Assembly (NCBI GenBank): GCA_030686995.1
Contig: CM060697.1
Location: forward strand, 101,836,772-101,900,771
Source: Artemisia argyi
Taxonomy: Eukaryota > Streptophyta > Magnoliopsida > Asterales > Asteraceae
Direction: 5' to 3'
DNA: 64,000 bases
The position numbers were made by a program, and so were the translations under genes. The notes below the pieces were generated by a model. That model saw nothing but the letters and a program-made list of their open reading frames with translations. It was not told where the DNA came from and searched no databases. Below, one piece after another: positions 22,847 through 33,880 of this stretch. The first letter of the stretch is position 1. Every line of letters begins with the position of its first letter.

Positions 22847-23703
22847 AACACAAATGATTGTAGGTGTGTATGACCTTGATCATTTGGAAAAATTGAGGAT
22901 TTAGCATAACAGTAGGCCAAATTCTCAAGCAATGATGGTGGATGAGGTGCATCATCCAATGACTCATTTGGTTGAAATGTTGGTTGTTGTTGGGTTTCCA
23001 TTTCGTCAATGGTGCTAAAAAGTTACAATGATGGAGGGCTTGATGGTTTAGGTGATAGGTTTTCAAAAGTTTCCAATAGTGGATGTGGTGATGTTGGTGG
23101 TGTATGGAAAAGTTCCAATCGTCCCAAAACAATATGTACAAGGATATGACTTGACTTAGCAACCATGTAATCAATTAGAAAGTTAACTTAGGGTTTAACA
23201 AATAACAATAATGCACTAAAAATGAGCGCATACACGGAAGGCTAAGGCGATTTGGTTGTACATTTAAGTGGGGTGTAACAAATTCTTCCTTTAAGTAAAA
23301 TGCTTAAAGTTAGAAACGAAAAGATAGGCTCGGAGGGGTGTACTAGGGGTTTCGTGTACTAAAAATGAGTACAACGCTAAGGGTGTGGGAAAAATTAGTT
23401 GACTTAACTAGCCAAGTAATATGACTTAAATGGTCAAGTAATTATGATACGGGTTTAACACAAGGGTAATCCTAATGCCTCTTATCATGTAGTAAATCCT
23501 ACTACACGAATGTAGTCTCACTAGCGGTCTCGGGATGCATCACTAACGCAAGTTCTAGAATCTAAATGCTACCGGTACACTCATAAGCACTAATAATGAA
23601 TGCTTTTCCTATCAAATCTAAAGGCGAACCTCACATATTTGGGTGGAAAATTTTTCTGAATATACGGTTATGTGCTAGTCATACAATCTCCTATCCATGA
23701 GAT
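22847..23703. repeat. Second copy of the 857-bp segment
   Basis: It matches 16617-17473 base for base except for about seven changes. After GAGAT it continues into AGTGGGGTGTAACAACTTGC, whereas the other copy switches to gypsy internal sequence. This copy is therefore probably the original location. Confidence 0.85.
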
Positions 23704-24107
23704 AGTGGGGTGTAACAACTTGCCAAATGTAAACACACATATCATAGGACTTTGATCTTCAGGTCGAGAATTTCACTATACTTAGTGAAAATTTCATAAA
23801 CATGAAAATTTGACAACTTGCCAAATGTTGTCTTCCTGCATCATTGTTAGTTCCTACAAGTTCCAAATAGTACCAAATATCTTACCAACACACAAATACA
23901 TAACACGTAATGTTTAAATGACCAAATCGTTCAAATAGCACCTAGTGCCAAACACTCCTACACACCCGCTCTCATAGACGGTCAATCTTCTTCTTGAGCA
24001 TTTCAAGAAATCTCTCGATGTTTTTGAACATCCCCTTTGTTTGCTTGAACTCCGCCGACTCATTTGGAATATCCAAAAGTTGGAAAATGTATTCTAGATG
24101 TGGGAGC

Positions 24108-25075
24108 CTAGAGTTGGGCAAAGCCTAGAATTGGAAAATGTTTACCTTGGGCTTTGTAGATTCTCCTATCACTTAGTGGGACAAAAGCGTGTAGAATAAG
24201 AGAGAAGTCTAGGTGAAGACCTCTAGGAGTTGATGGAATGGGAGAGATGAATCTTAAGAGACGGGTCAAGAGCATTCCATATGGCATAGACGTTGTGCCT
24301 TGCACGGGAATGTCGGTCATTTTCTTGATCATGAGTAGGCAAGGTTGAAGGGTTGTCTAACGTACAAGGAGTAGAACATGTAGCGAAGGCAAACATTGAT
24401 GTGATCCCGGTTTCCTATGGTGCTAATTACATTGACTCTAAGGAGTTCTTCCCATTCCTTGAATTGGGGCTTGAGTTCATTGAATTCCATTCCATATGGG
24501 TCCTTGATGACCTCATTTCTGGTTCTAGTTCTTCTAGTGTTGGTGGTCCTAATGAAGAGGTGGTCACGAAGTTCATCTTTGGACATAAGAGGGGTATCAT
24601 AGGGATAGATGCAGTCAAAGAGTGTGTCAAGAGTTGAGAGGAAGTGCAAGTTGGAGTAGATGCAAGTACCATGGTTTGGGACACCTAGGATTTGAGCAAA
24701 CTCCTCGAGGGTGAAGGAGTATTGATGACTACGAGCCCTAAAGTTAATAGACAAGCGACCATACTCATCCTTAGAGAGGGTGATGGATTCATAGAATTCT
24801 AAAATAAACCTAGAACAAATAGGCTCGTCGATTTCTAAGAGACACTCAAAGTTGATTGTGGCAAATTCCGTGTAGAGGTTTGTATCTTCTAAGAAGGATG
24901 GATCAATGGTTCTACCCTTATGGACATATTGTTTTTCAAAGGCTTTGAAGACAACGATTTGAGTTTGAGTAAGACCTTTGGTTTTGTGGTGTTTGGGTAG
25001 GTACTTGATGGTGTCCTTGTGGTCGTAGTGAGTTGGAGGAGGCATGATGATTCCTAGAAAATCAAAATTTCTCAT
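24108..25075 (-). pseudogene. Retroelement-associated 'putative plant transposon protein' ORF
   Basis: The main frame (24329-25075, 248 residues) starts with a Met after an AT-rich leader. It contains a conserved core near residues 100-125 (SFTLEEFAQILGVPNHGTC) and ends after RQPFNLAYS. The next frame (24108-24332) begins MIKKMTDIPVQ and continues the same family pattern with PYGMLLTRLLR, so a single frameshift near 24330 separates them. The family is known as an uncharacterised domain in plant retrotransposon-related proteins (I believe Pfam PF20167). Its function is not known. It lies inside the copia element and may derive from another nested element. Confidence 0.6.
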
Positions 25076-27818
25076 TTTAGTCTAAGTGAACGACTATTGT
25101 AATGTGTATGTTCTAGTGTGTGCCTATATGAAAACAATGTGGAGGTGCGGTTAACTTGACTCATTTTGATGCTTAGAAATGTTTTATAATGCAAGTGATG
25201 TTTTAATGACGTTTTTCATTTGTTTTAACAATGTGGTGAACGGTGGTAAAGTATGGTTGACGACCGAGAGTGGATATGTGAAATGAGGTGGTGATTGCTT
25301 GTCAACACTTAAAGCTTGGATATCTTCTTTGTGTTCTTCACTTTCTAGAAAGTGGAAGAGACGCATTTCATAATGAAATTCACTTGACTTTTGATGACAT
25401 AGACAAATATGTTAATGAGAGTATGGATATGACAATAGCCTTTTGTTTCAAAGAGCGACACAAAGATGAACATAGGTTTATGTATCATGAAAGGTGGTTT
25501 AATCTTAATAGGTTAGGTTATAGTGGGGATGACACACTTGTTTGGTTACATTGTGGAATCTTCTTGTGAAGATGACTAGGTGGAGTTATTGGTGAAGATG
25601 ATATAGACTCTTGGTTTCTTTGAGGGCATGGAAATGGTGGATGACTCGATATTGATAGGGCAAAGGATAACTCGGTTTCTCATTTCACATTGGTTGTTTG
25701 AGGTTTGAGTGATGAAAGGTTATGAGGAAGATTGCTTGAAGTTTGCTTATTTTGTGAATCTTATGGGCTGATGGTAAGTTGGAGTTGTGAGTAAAGAGGT
25801 GTTTGGTTTTGAAATTAAAAATAAAACATCCTGCAGATTTGGCGGACCAGGCGGAACCAAAGGGAGGGTTCCGCCCGTATGGTCTGAGGGTTCCGTGGGA
25901 ACTGCAGGGATAAATTCAAAAGGGATTGTCTTGATTTTTGTGGTTTTATCCTAATGTTCAAAACTAAGGTTTTAGGTCTTATGAGTCCTTGACTAAGCCT
26001 AGGGATGATGAATGCTTCTCATTCAAGAGGTTTTGTGAAAACGTTGATAGAATGGTTAACGTATACGACTTTCTTAGTTAAGATGTTCCTCAATAAACAT
26101 TTTTACCAAGACGATGATGATGGATCACAATATGTCAATTAAGAACATAATGGATTGAATTGTCGCTGAAGTCGATGCTTCCTTTGTTGAAGAGATAACA
26201 ATGTTGATAAAAGAATTCCGTTGTTGATACGTATTTGCTTGTTCAAGCGGAGCTTGTTGATGTGCTTCTCCATCCGATACTTAATTAGAGAACCTCACGC
26301 GTTTTGGAGAATCATTGGGTAAGTAGGTATAAAAGAGCAAGTACCACTTGTGCTTTTCTTATCAACTTATTACCAACATAATTCCATTTGGCATACACTA
26401 TGGTTTCTATTCCCGTTCTTTTGGGATACCATAATTCTAGTTGTGTAGTACCATATGATGTATCCAAACAAGCTCAACTAAAGAGTTGTTTAAGGATCTT
26501 CTTAAACACGAGCACATAGACAAATGCTAAACATAATGTTAGATCTAATTATTATGAGAACAAGTAGTCTTCCGAACATTTCTCTACGTTTAGTTTTACC
26601 TACGGATTTACTAATCTCATTCTTGATAAGTCATCAAAAACTTAACCATTGAGAACAAGAGAGTAACTAGGAATGTCTTTAAGTTAAAATCTCTTGCTTT
26701 TGGAGCTTGCTTTTATTATCAAAAAGACTTTCAAATATTGACACTATAAACACTTGATTAATTCGAAAAATCTATTATGTTTCACTAGTTGTTTTACTCT
26801 AAATTTCAAAAACTGTTTTTGTTGAATTTGTTTAGACACAACCATGACCTATAAATCAAGTTTTATAACTTATGTCAATTTTGCTTGATTCAATGTTTGA
26901 CTCAAGGTGAGAAGATGTTATTTTGTACTTTTACTCTTAACGTTTTACACAACATACATGTCTTGCCATCATTGGACTTTTGACTAAGTTATCATCTACC
27001 AAAGATGATATCTTAGAAGGAGGAGATCACTCGTTAAATGTTATATTTAACGACTCCTCGACTCTTTGGGTTTTCTTACTTAAGACACTATGAACTCTAT
27101 TTGTTTTTAAAAAGTCCAAGAGGTACAACATCATGAGACTAAGTGTCACATTTGATGTGTAAATCCTAGATGTTGAAAACTCATTTTCTTCCACACATCC
27201 TAATGTATGCTAATGTAATTTATTTCACCTTGTGTGTTTTATGTGAGATTATCATAAAGGTGTGATTGAAGAAAAACACAATTTAAGACTCAAAGTATGG
27301 TGTTTGAGAATGTTGTTTAACAAAGGTTTGTTTTGCAAGCATCACAAAAGTGTTAGACATTTTAACACTAAGGAAATTCTTAGTTAGCTTACTTGTAAGC
27401 AAGAGTTGAGTGAGACTCACTCAAGAGTTTCTCATGTTTATCTCTTGATGGTTAAAGAACCAAAGCACCTTATATATCCTACTAGTACTAATGACGAAAT
27501 TCCTTGTTGCATAGATTCTAATCTTAGTTACTACTAATAGCAAGTAAACACTTTTAGAGTATTACTAATAACACATATTCCAACACATAATGCTAGAGAC
27601 AAGAGACAATCAAAGTCAAGTTGAAGTAATGCGTACCTTTTAAATTGCATAGAGATGCTATCAAGAGGATAAACACAACGCGTAAAATCTTGGTTTGACG
27701 ACACGCTTTGAAACTCAATTACTCATATATCCAAGAAGGTTAGACAATCATATAAAAGCATAGATCATGATAATCTTAATTCTTTTATCATGAGTTTCTA
27801 TTAGAGATTGAATTATCT
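25076..27818. other. Copia internal region, no intact gene
   Basis: AT-rich, with short frames only. A GC-rich island at about 25838-25905 (GGCGGACCAGGCGGAACC ... GGTTCCGCCCGT) resembles the LTR island at 13348-13408, so this region may include a diverged LTR fragment. I see no pol domains on either strand. Confidence 0.45.
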
Positions 27819-28882
27819 CTAAATCTCTTTTCTAGGTTTGACAAATTGTACTTGCTTTGTTTTATTAGTTAATGGTGCTTTTGAGTTAAATCCTAATCCG
27901 GTTTTATCTTTAAACAACCTTTGACTCCTCAACAATCTTTCAAGAGATTTTGAGCTTTCATCAAATTTAACTAATATTTTTCCTTTCTCATTTTGCATTT
28001 TAATCTTATGTTTGTAATCTAGACACAATTTACATTCTAGATCAATTTCAGTATTACTCTCAATTCTAGACATTTTATCTTCTAACAAGATTTCCTTTTC
28101 AAAGATATTCTTAAAAGATTTTGAAGACTCGTTCTTGAAGATAATTTTTAGGTCCATGTTGCATAAACGTTTAGACTCATTTTCTAGTTTAGAAAACTCT
28201 ATGATAAATTTGTCAAAGCAAAAGTGTTTGGTTTCAAAATGTACCTTGCTTGATATTTTATCTAGTTGAGAATCACAAACCGGATGGTTGGCTTCATCTT
28301 CATCCGTGTTATTCCATGAATCGTAAGCAAGTCCACTAAGAGCTCGTCATGAGTAATCATCTTCACTTACACCTTCATTTAAAACATTTAAACTAGTAGT
28401 ACATGTATTTATCTCAACTAAACGTCAATCAATTAATATATATAAGACTTCTAATACTTATGTGAGATCAAATTGATCATCTTTGACTTGACATATCTCT
28501 TGATGAAAGTTTAACATATTTTTCCAAATATCATTAGCCGTTTGACAAAAATACATTCTTTCATATTCGGTACTAAAGCTTTATAAATCATTATTTTAGC
28601 TTTAGTATTTTTATCAAGTTTAAGATAGTTATCTTGGTTTTCAAAAACTTGTTTTCTTTGGTTTGAAATCACCAAAAGAAATAATATGCCAAAGATCTTG
28701 ATCAATTGATTTCACATAGTTTTCAAAATTACTTTTCCATTCAAGTAAGTTTTCTTATACAAAAAGCGGTGGGTTTTGAATAGGTTTCCCTTCTTTGAGA
28801 TTTTCAAAATCCATGGATCGATCCAAGTTTTAAAATACATTCTATTTTAAAGATCTTGAGTAACGTAGCTCCTGATGCCAAT
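27819..28882 (-). pseudogene. Copia gag (UBN2-type), decayed
   Basis: Reading leftward from the right LTR, fragments appear in several frames. A piece after 28880 has the gag start pattern (ENLLEWKSNFENYVKS; then a DLWHII-like word). A gag_UBN2 core is at 28511-28705 (LDKNTKAKIMIYKALV). A Lys/Glu-rich C-terminal part at 27819-28157 contains DKTGLGFNSK, the K-x-GLGF word typical of SIRE gag. Frames are broken and no zinc knuckle is visible. Confidence 0.65.
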
Positions 28883-30372
28883 TGTGGAAAACTAGAAGGG
28901 GGGTTGAATAGTTTACCGCTTTTTAGATTCTTATTTAGCATAAATATCCTTTTAGAAACTTTACGTTTGCTTAAAGATATAAACACAATGTTATATGTTT
29001 GATTCTTTGAAAAGCTTTTCATGTGAATAACAATTCTAACTTTACTAGTTTCATACTTTGAAAAGCTTTGCTTGTGATGATCCTAACTTTACTTGTTTAG
29101 TTCTTTGAAAAGCTTTACTTTTGTTTGAAGATATAAACACATCTTTACTTGTTTAGTTCTTTGAAAACCTTTATATGTAACTAGCTATTTTAACTAAAGA
29201 ACAACATGTAATAAGCAAAGATAAAGAAAGAAACGATCAAACCACAACACGATTGTTTATCGTGGTTCGGCTACAAGGACTCTTTTTCCTTGCCCTACAT
29301 CCACGCCCCGAGTTTCCAACTCGAGAGTTATAAGCACTAATCAACAAGCTCCTTTCACCGGCGGAGAAAACCTTTACAACGTCGCTTACACTTTTACCGA
29401 CACTAAGCTAGATGTCGAGTTCTTTTACAAGGGTACAACCACTCCCTTTCGTCGCTTACACTTTTACCGACACTAAGCTAGATGTCGAGTTCTTTACCAA
29501 GGGTACAACCACTCCCGTTAGTTCTTTTACAAGGGTACAACAACTCCCGACACACTATGTATTTTGAGGCCTAAAATACTAACCGATCACTTCTATACAA
29601 GATACACATGAAGTATAAACTACCAAAGTCTATACACACCAAAGCTAACAAGTCTTGCAACTTAGAGTTGAAACTTGTAACTTCTTAGATGAATATGTGA
29701 ACTCCTTTGCTACATAAGAGAATCACACAAGTTAGTAGCTACTGAGTCTAATGAGAGAATATGTGTAAAATATGACTCTAAGTGATGAGGGATTTCTTGC
29801 AAGTCCTTTGGTATTTATACCAAAGAAAGTCAGTAGTCTGGCGGACACGGCGGTACCCTCAGAAGGGGTCCGCCCGTGTTCCTCCAGGGGTCCGCCAGAA
29901 CTGTTCAACCAAACTTACAATAAATCACTCCAAAATAAACAATGTCACATCTACTAAATACTAGTCAACATGCATTGCACCAAACATGGAATACTTCCAA
30001 AGTGTGTAAGAACTTCATGGATAGTCAAACACATAAACAAGCAATGTCACATCTACTAATTACTAGTCAACATGCATTGTACCAAACATGGAATACTTCC
30101 AAAGTGTGTAAGAATTTCATGGATAGTCAAACACATAAACTTACCATAAATGCACATTGATGAGATGTGACACTTTCTTATTAAAGAAATACTTTCTCAT
30201 TAAGGAAATAAAAACCATGTTAAGTTTAAAAAAAAATGTAAAGACTAGTTATATAAGACTTAAACTAAAATGATGTTTTACTACAATCTAAAGTTTGTAC
30301 TTTGTCATTAACAAAACTTAGCAAAGATCGTTAAAATATAAATAACGTTTTTAGGCGATATTTGTATTAACA
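28883..30372 (-). repeat. Copia 5' LTR (right copy)
   Basis: 1490 bp, with the same ends as the left copy. It has two instead of three 102-bp units (29941-30144). The GC-rich inverted repeat is at 29838-29898 and the TATA-type palindrome is about 29809-29820. Confidence 0.9.
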
Positions 30373-30448
30373 CAACCAAAATACATCATACATAACCTAC
30401 CACATCTATTTCAGTCACTGAACCATCTATTTTCATTGCCATAAACTT

Positions 30449-30847
30449 CTATTTCACTGCCAATACCAAACACATAGAAATGGCAAATGCAAAGAAAGTT
30501 GACTTCCAAAAAGTCAAAGAGGTCAAAATTTTCTGCAATTCATTGTTCTTTTCACCCAACTCAGCTTCAAGTTGTCCAATCCTCCATTGACGGTTGCCCT
30601 CTTGTCCTAATTGTCTCCTTTGTTGTGGATTCAAAAGAGTGTACATCTCGTACAAATGCATCCTGTACCATTCACTATCCATCTCTGGATCATACCAATC
30701 CCAAAACTCACACTTCTTCTTCTTCACGGGTTTGTAACGATTTGGACAAACAAGAAACCTTTGAGATGGATTAGTGTTTGTCCAAGATGTTAAAACCATT
30801 ACGGGTAGCTCACAATCACATGTTCGATCATGAAGGTAGATGGACAT
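30449..30847 (-). CDS. GRF-type zinc-finger protein with C-terminal membrane segment
   Basis: 132 residues starting at an ATG. Residues 10-55 match the GRF zinc finger: a CxC pair (TCDCELP), the core TSWTNTNPSQRFLVC, then KKKCEFWDWYDPEM. Residues ~80-108 are a short coiled coil (QLEAELGEKNNELQKI). The last ~20 residues are hydrophobic (FFAFAISMCLVLAVK) and look like a tail anchor. GRF fingers bind single-stranded nucleic acid in several DNA-repair proteins; plants also have many small GRF plus membrane-segment proteins of unknown function. The gene lies inside the MULE, 326 bp from its right end and convergent with the transposase, so it is probably a MULE passenger or second MULE gene. The frame is intact although the transposase is broken. 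Confidence 0.8.
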   Translation of the reverse strand: MSIYLHDRTCDCELPVMVLTSWTNTNPSQRFLVCPNRYKPVKKKKCEFWDWYDPEMDSEWYRMHLYEMYTLLNPQQRRQLGQEGNRQWRIGQLEAELGEKNNELQKILTSLTFWKSTFFAFAISMCLVLAVK

Positions 30848-31016
30848 GATTTGGTTTCAATTTTTCTGTGTAGTTAGGGTTTCAATTTGGGGCTAAAAGT
30901 TATGTCGTGTTAATGAATTAGGGTAAAATAAATAAGGCTGGGTCGGGTTTTAGGGTTAAATAAGATATATGGGTCGGGTGGATTGTCTAGGTGGCTTTTT
31001 AAAAAAATACATAATA

Positions 31017-31022
31017 CACGTG
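31017..31022 (-). promoter_or_regulatory. Subterminal G-box (CACGTG)
   Basis: CACGTG lies 151 bp inside the right MULE end and upstream of the GRF gene. It mirrors the G-box 194 bp inside the left end, upstream of the transposase. Confidence 0.45.
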
Positions 31023-31057
31023 GAAATTAAAATTGGGATTTGGATAAGTGGTCGGTA

Positions 31058-31173
31058 ATAATCATTATAATGTCAAAAATTAGCCGGTTTTACATACTAA
31101 ATTGGTAATAAAAATAGTTTGTTACCTAACTATATAAAGTTGGAAAAGTATGTTGCTATTTTATGGACTTTAC
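31058..31173 (-). repeat. MULE right terminal inverted repeat
   Basis: It is the inverted copy of 437-551 and ends GGACTTTAC just before the ATTTTAATTTA duplication. Confidence 0.9.
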
Positions 31174-31268
31174 ATTTTAATTTAAGAAGCTGATTGTTTT
31201 ATTTTTATATTTTAGACTGATGTTTTTGAATACACCCGTTAAACAAACTTTATTTCTTAACAAACTAT

Positions 31269-31966
31269 GGGGCTGTTTGATAAAACTGAGTAATTTGGCA
31301 CTGAATGATTAGATGCTCTGAATGATATCTAGGTTCTGAATGAAACTGATTCTGAACGAAAACATGTTGTTTGATAAATATTCTAATAATTGAATCGCAA
31401 TAAACTATTATGGTAGCTTGTTGAGTAATCTATTTTCTAATGCTATTAATCAATTTTTATATTTAATAAGTATGATATTTTTTGACATTTTTATTCTCAT
31501 AAATTACATTAATGATAAGTAATTGTTAATAATAGTAAAGTTTGTATAATTCGACGTGAAACTTTGTTTTTGTTGAAATAATCTATGATTCGTTAGAACA
31601 ACATACTATTCTTTATTAAATTTTGGCTTAGTAATATTTTGTTTTATCTCATAAATAAAATAGAGAAAAAAAAAATACAAGAAACACATTTTAATAAAAT
31701 ACATATGTAGGAGTTTATTAACATTGGGTAAACCAAAATGTATATTTATATTTTTATTGTAATAAATAGATCAACTATGAAATCATTAAAATGGTTTCTC
31801 GAAGATAACATTTATAAAGATACATGCTGAATCATTTTGCATGTGATAGATGCTGGCCCATTCCATCCTTAATAGAATGACTAAGAGAGAAAAGAAATAT
31901 TACCAAACAATATTTGATGCTGACCGAATAAGCATATGACACAATAAGAGTCTATCAAACACACCC
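31269..31966. mobile_element. PIF/Harbinger- or hAT-like MITE, ~700 bp
   Basis: The left end is GGGGCTGTTTGATA and the right end, reversed, is GGGTGTGTTTGATAG. A TAT triplet lies outside both ends, and a 10-bp repeat ATTTCTTAAC lies a little further out (31252-31261 and 31970-31979). The interior is AT-rich and shares words with 58693-58830 (CTGAACGAAA...ATGTTGTTTG). No ORF is present. Confidence 0.6.
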
Positions 31967-32314
31967 TATATTTCTTAACGTTTGCACATTTTGCATTGTG
32001 TAGTTTATGCACGGTAGATGCAATCATTTGTATCAATTTGAGCATAAAAGGAGGTGTTATAAAAGTTAAAAGAGAAAGAGTGATTAACCTTTTACAGTAG
32101 TGACTAGTTGTAGTTATTATTTTTTATTCTTTTTTAAAAAACAATTAACCATCTCATATTATTTAGAGTTAATGTCATTTTTCGACCATGTGGTTTGCCG
32201 GGTCAATCAAGAATCGTCCTTGCCGTTAATTTTCATCAAATTTGGTCCCCATGGTTTACAACCCATACGGGTTTGGTCCCTTGACCAATAATTGTGTTAG
32301 TTTGACTATTAAAT

Positions 32315-33267
32315 CAAGGGTAGTTAAGTCATTTCACTTTGGTTTTATCTTTAAACTAAATAAATAAAATCCCTACATATAACACCTCCCTCTTTCATTT
32401 ATTTCTTTCTTTTTTATTTCTTACCTAAAAATCCAACATCAAACTCTTTATGGCATTACTAAAAAAAAAGCATGTCACCTTATACCCACCATCACCACCA
32501 ACCTCGCCACCTACTGCACCAGCCTAGCCGCCGGAAGCCACCAGATCTGCACCACCATACCCGCAACCTTGGAGATGCTAAATCTCAGATCTTGTTGTTT
32601 TTTTCTTTTCTTTTTGGTATTGAATTAGAAGGGGTGTTTGGATTACATTATGGTGATAAGAAAGAAAGTGTTAGGATTGTATTTAAAGTTAGATTTGTAT
32701 AATTAGAGTATGATTTTTAAGTGGGTGGTTATGGAGTTATTTTAGCGGTTGTGGGTGGGTAAGGGTTTCGTGGTGGTGGTAAAATTTTCATGGTGGTGGC
32801 AGTAGAGAGAAGGGTTGGTGGTGGCGGTGAGGGTTTCGTGGTGGTGGCAGTAGGGAGGGGGATCGGTGGTAGGTTTTGATGATGAAGGTGGGTGTTTGAA
32901 AAGCAAGAATTTTGATTCATGCCGAATACAATGCCATGGTCCTGACCTGTCTTTATTCTTGATTCCGGCGAGCAACAGTAGATTCTGGCGACCACCAACA
33001 GCCCCCCACCATCACAAATGAGTGTAGAGAATGAAACAAATGAGTGTTACAATTTTGTTGTAAGGTTTTATATAATTGATTGATTAATGTATTTGTAATT
33101 TAGAAATTAGGATATTTATGGTAATTATTTTTGTTCTTGAAATCAGATTTTGGTAAATGAATATTTGGGTAATTTGCAAATGAATATTGATTGATTATAT
33201 ATGTAGTAAGAATTTCTTTATTAAACAAAGATATTGGGTTGTATATTTAGATTTATGGATATTTAAA
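32315..33267. other. Interior of the second MULE, low-complexity sequence
   Basis: It contains CACCAC/CCGCC-rich and GGTGGTGG-rich stretches (32480-32570 and 32740-32880) that give Pro/Thr-rich frames on the minus strand. No domain is recognised. It may be captured host sequence, as in Pack-MULEs. Confidence 0.4.

Positions 33268-33348
<81 letters not shown>
33268..33348. repeat. (AAT)27 microsatellite
   Basis: This is a perfect trinucleotide run of 81 bp directly before the RT element. The same repeat in the same orientation follows the RT gene at 36738-36783. Confidence 0.95.
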
Positions 33349-33880
33349 TCAGGTGTTTGTGTGGGCGATCGGTGGGCGATCGGTGGCTCCGGTTGGGATT
33401 TGTCTTGAATCCTCCTGCTTCCACCCTTCCTGCCATACCAGCATCATCCCCTCGGTGTACAGTACCTGTTCACCTTCCTGGTTCCCTGCGTAACCCCTCG
33501 TTGAGGGTCTCCTTTAGAGACTCGTTTCGTTTGTTGGGCGCCGGTACACGTCCCCTTGGTTTCTTTGGTTTGTTGGGCTTTGTGTGGTGCGTTTGTTGCT
33601 TACTTATGCTGGTAGGGAGGTATATGGTGGTAGCATTACATCCCTGTCAGTTGTGAGGTTGTTGGTGGTAGCGGGTTGCAAGTTGCTCCTGCTGGGTAGC
33701 GTGTTGATTGGGTAGCGGATTGCCATCTGTGTAGCGAGTTGCTCCCACCCACCCCTGGACCCCACTGTGACAGCGGTTTGGTTCCTGAGATTGGTTTTAG
33801 CGAGTTGTGTATGGGCCCCACTTGGCTAGTGGTTTTTGTGGAGACGGTGTTGTCAAGTTCATATTATTTGATCTCGTTAA
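33349..33880 (+). other. 5' leader of the RT element
   Basis: This is GC-richer than its surroundings. It has no ATG-started frame leading into the RT, and the RT frame is closed by a TAA at 33878-33880. It is likely the 5' UTR of the retroelement or a decayed first part of its coding region. Confidence 0.45.

Larger units (their letters stand above)
12389..30377 (-). mobile_element. SIRE/Maximus-type Ty1/copia retrotransposon with nested elements
   Basis: CAACC is duplicated outside both ends (12389-12393 and 30373-30377). LTRs are at 12394-13984 and 28883-30372. The element lies in minus: a primer-binding site resembling the tRNA-iMet type (TGGCATCAGGAGC) abuts the right LTR, and a polypurine tract (AAAAAGGGAGAGAT) abuts the left LTR. 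Long LTRs and copia gag remnants next to the right LTR fit the SIRE lineage. I counted roughly ten differences between the LTRs apart from one repeat unit, which implies a recent insertion. No protease, integrase, RT or RNase H is visible, so it is non-autonomous or heavily replaced internally. Confidence 0.87.
426..31184. mobile_element. MULE (Mutator-like) transposon, enlarged by nested insertions
   Basis: The same 11-bp word, ATTTTAATTTA, lies directly outside both ends (426-436 and 31174-31184). Inside it are long inverted ends (437-551 and 31058-31173). Target duplications of 9-11 bp and long terminal inverted repeats are hallmarks of Mutator elements, and a MuDR-type transposase begins 310 bp inside the left end. 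Removing the 7.16-kb and 17.98-kb insertions leaves an element of about 5.6 kb, a normal size for an autonomous MULE. The left end has two extra bases (GA) relative to the right, or the right end has lost them. The transposase is broken, so this copy is not autonomous. Confidence 0.88.

Noticed and set aside
25288..25569. 93-residue plus-strand ORF in the copia interior
   Set aside because: No recognisable family, and it lies in decayed retroelement sequence whose other coding traces are on the minus strand.
31252..31979. Reading the 10-bp ATTTCTTAAC repeat as the target duplication of a third MULE
   Set aside because: The repeat is 7 bp away from the GGGG terminus on the left, and a TAT triplet abuts both inverted ends, which fits better. 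I left the classification open.
33187..33408. ORF with a run of about 27 asparagines
   Set aside because: The run is the translated (AAT)n microsatellite. The frame merely crosses the border of the RT element.
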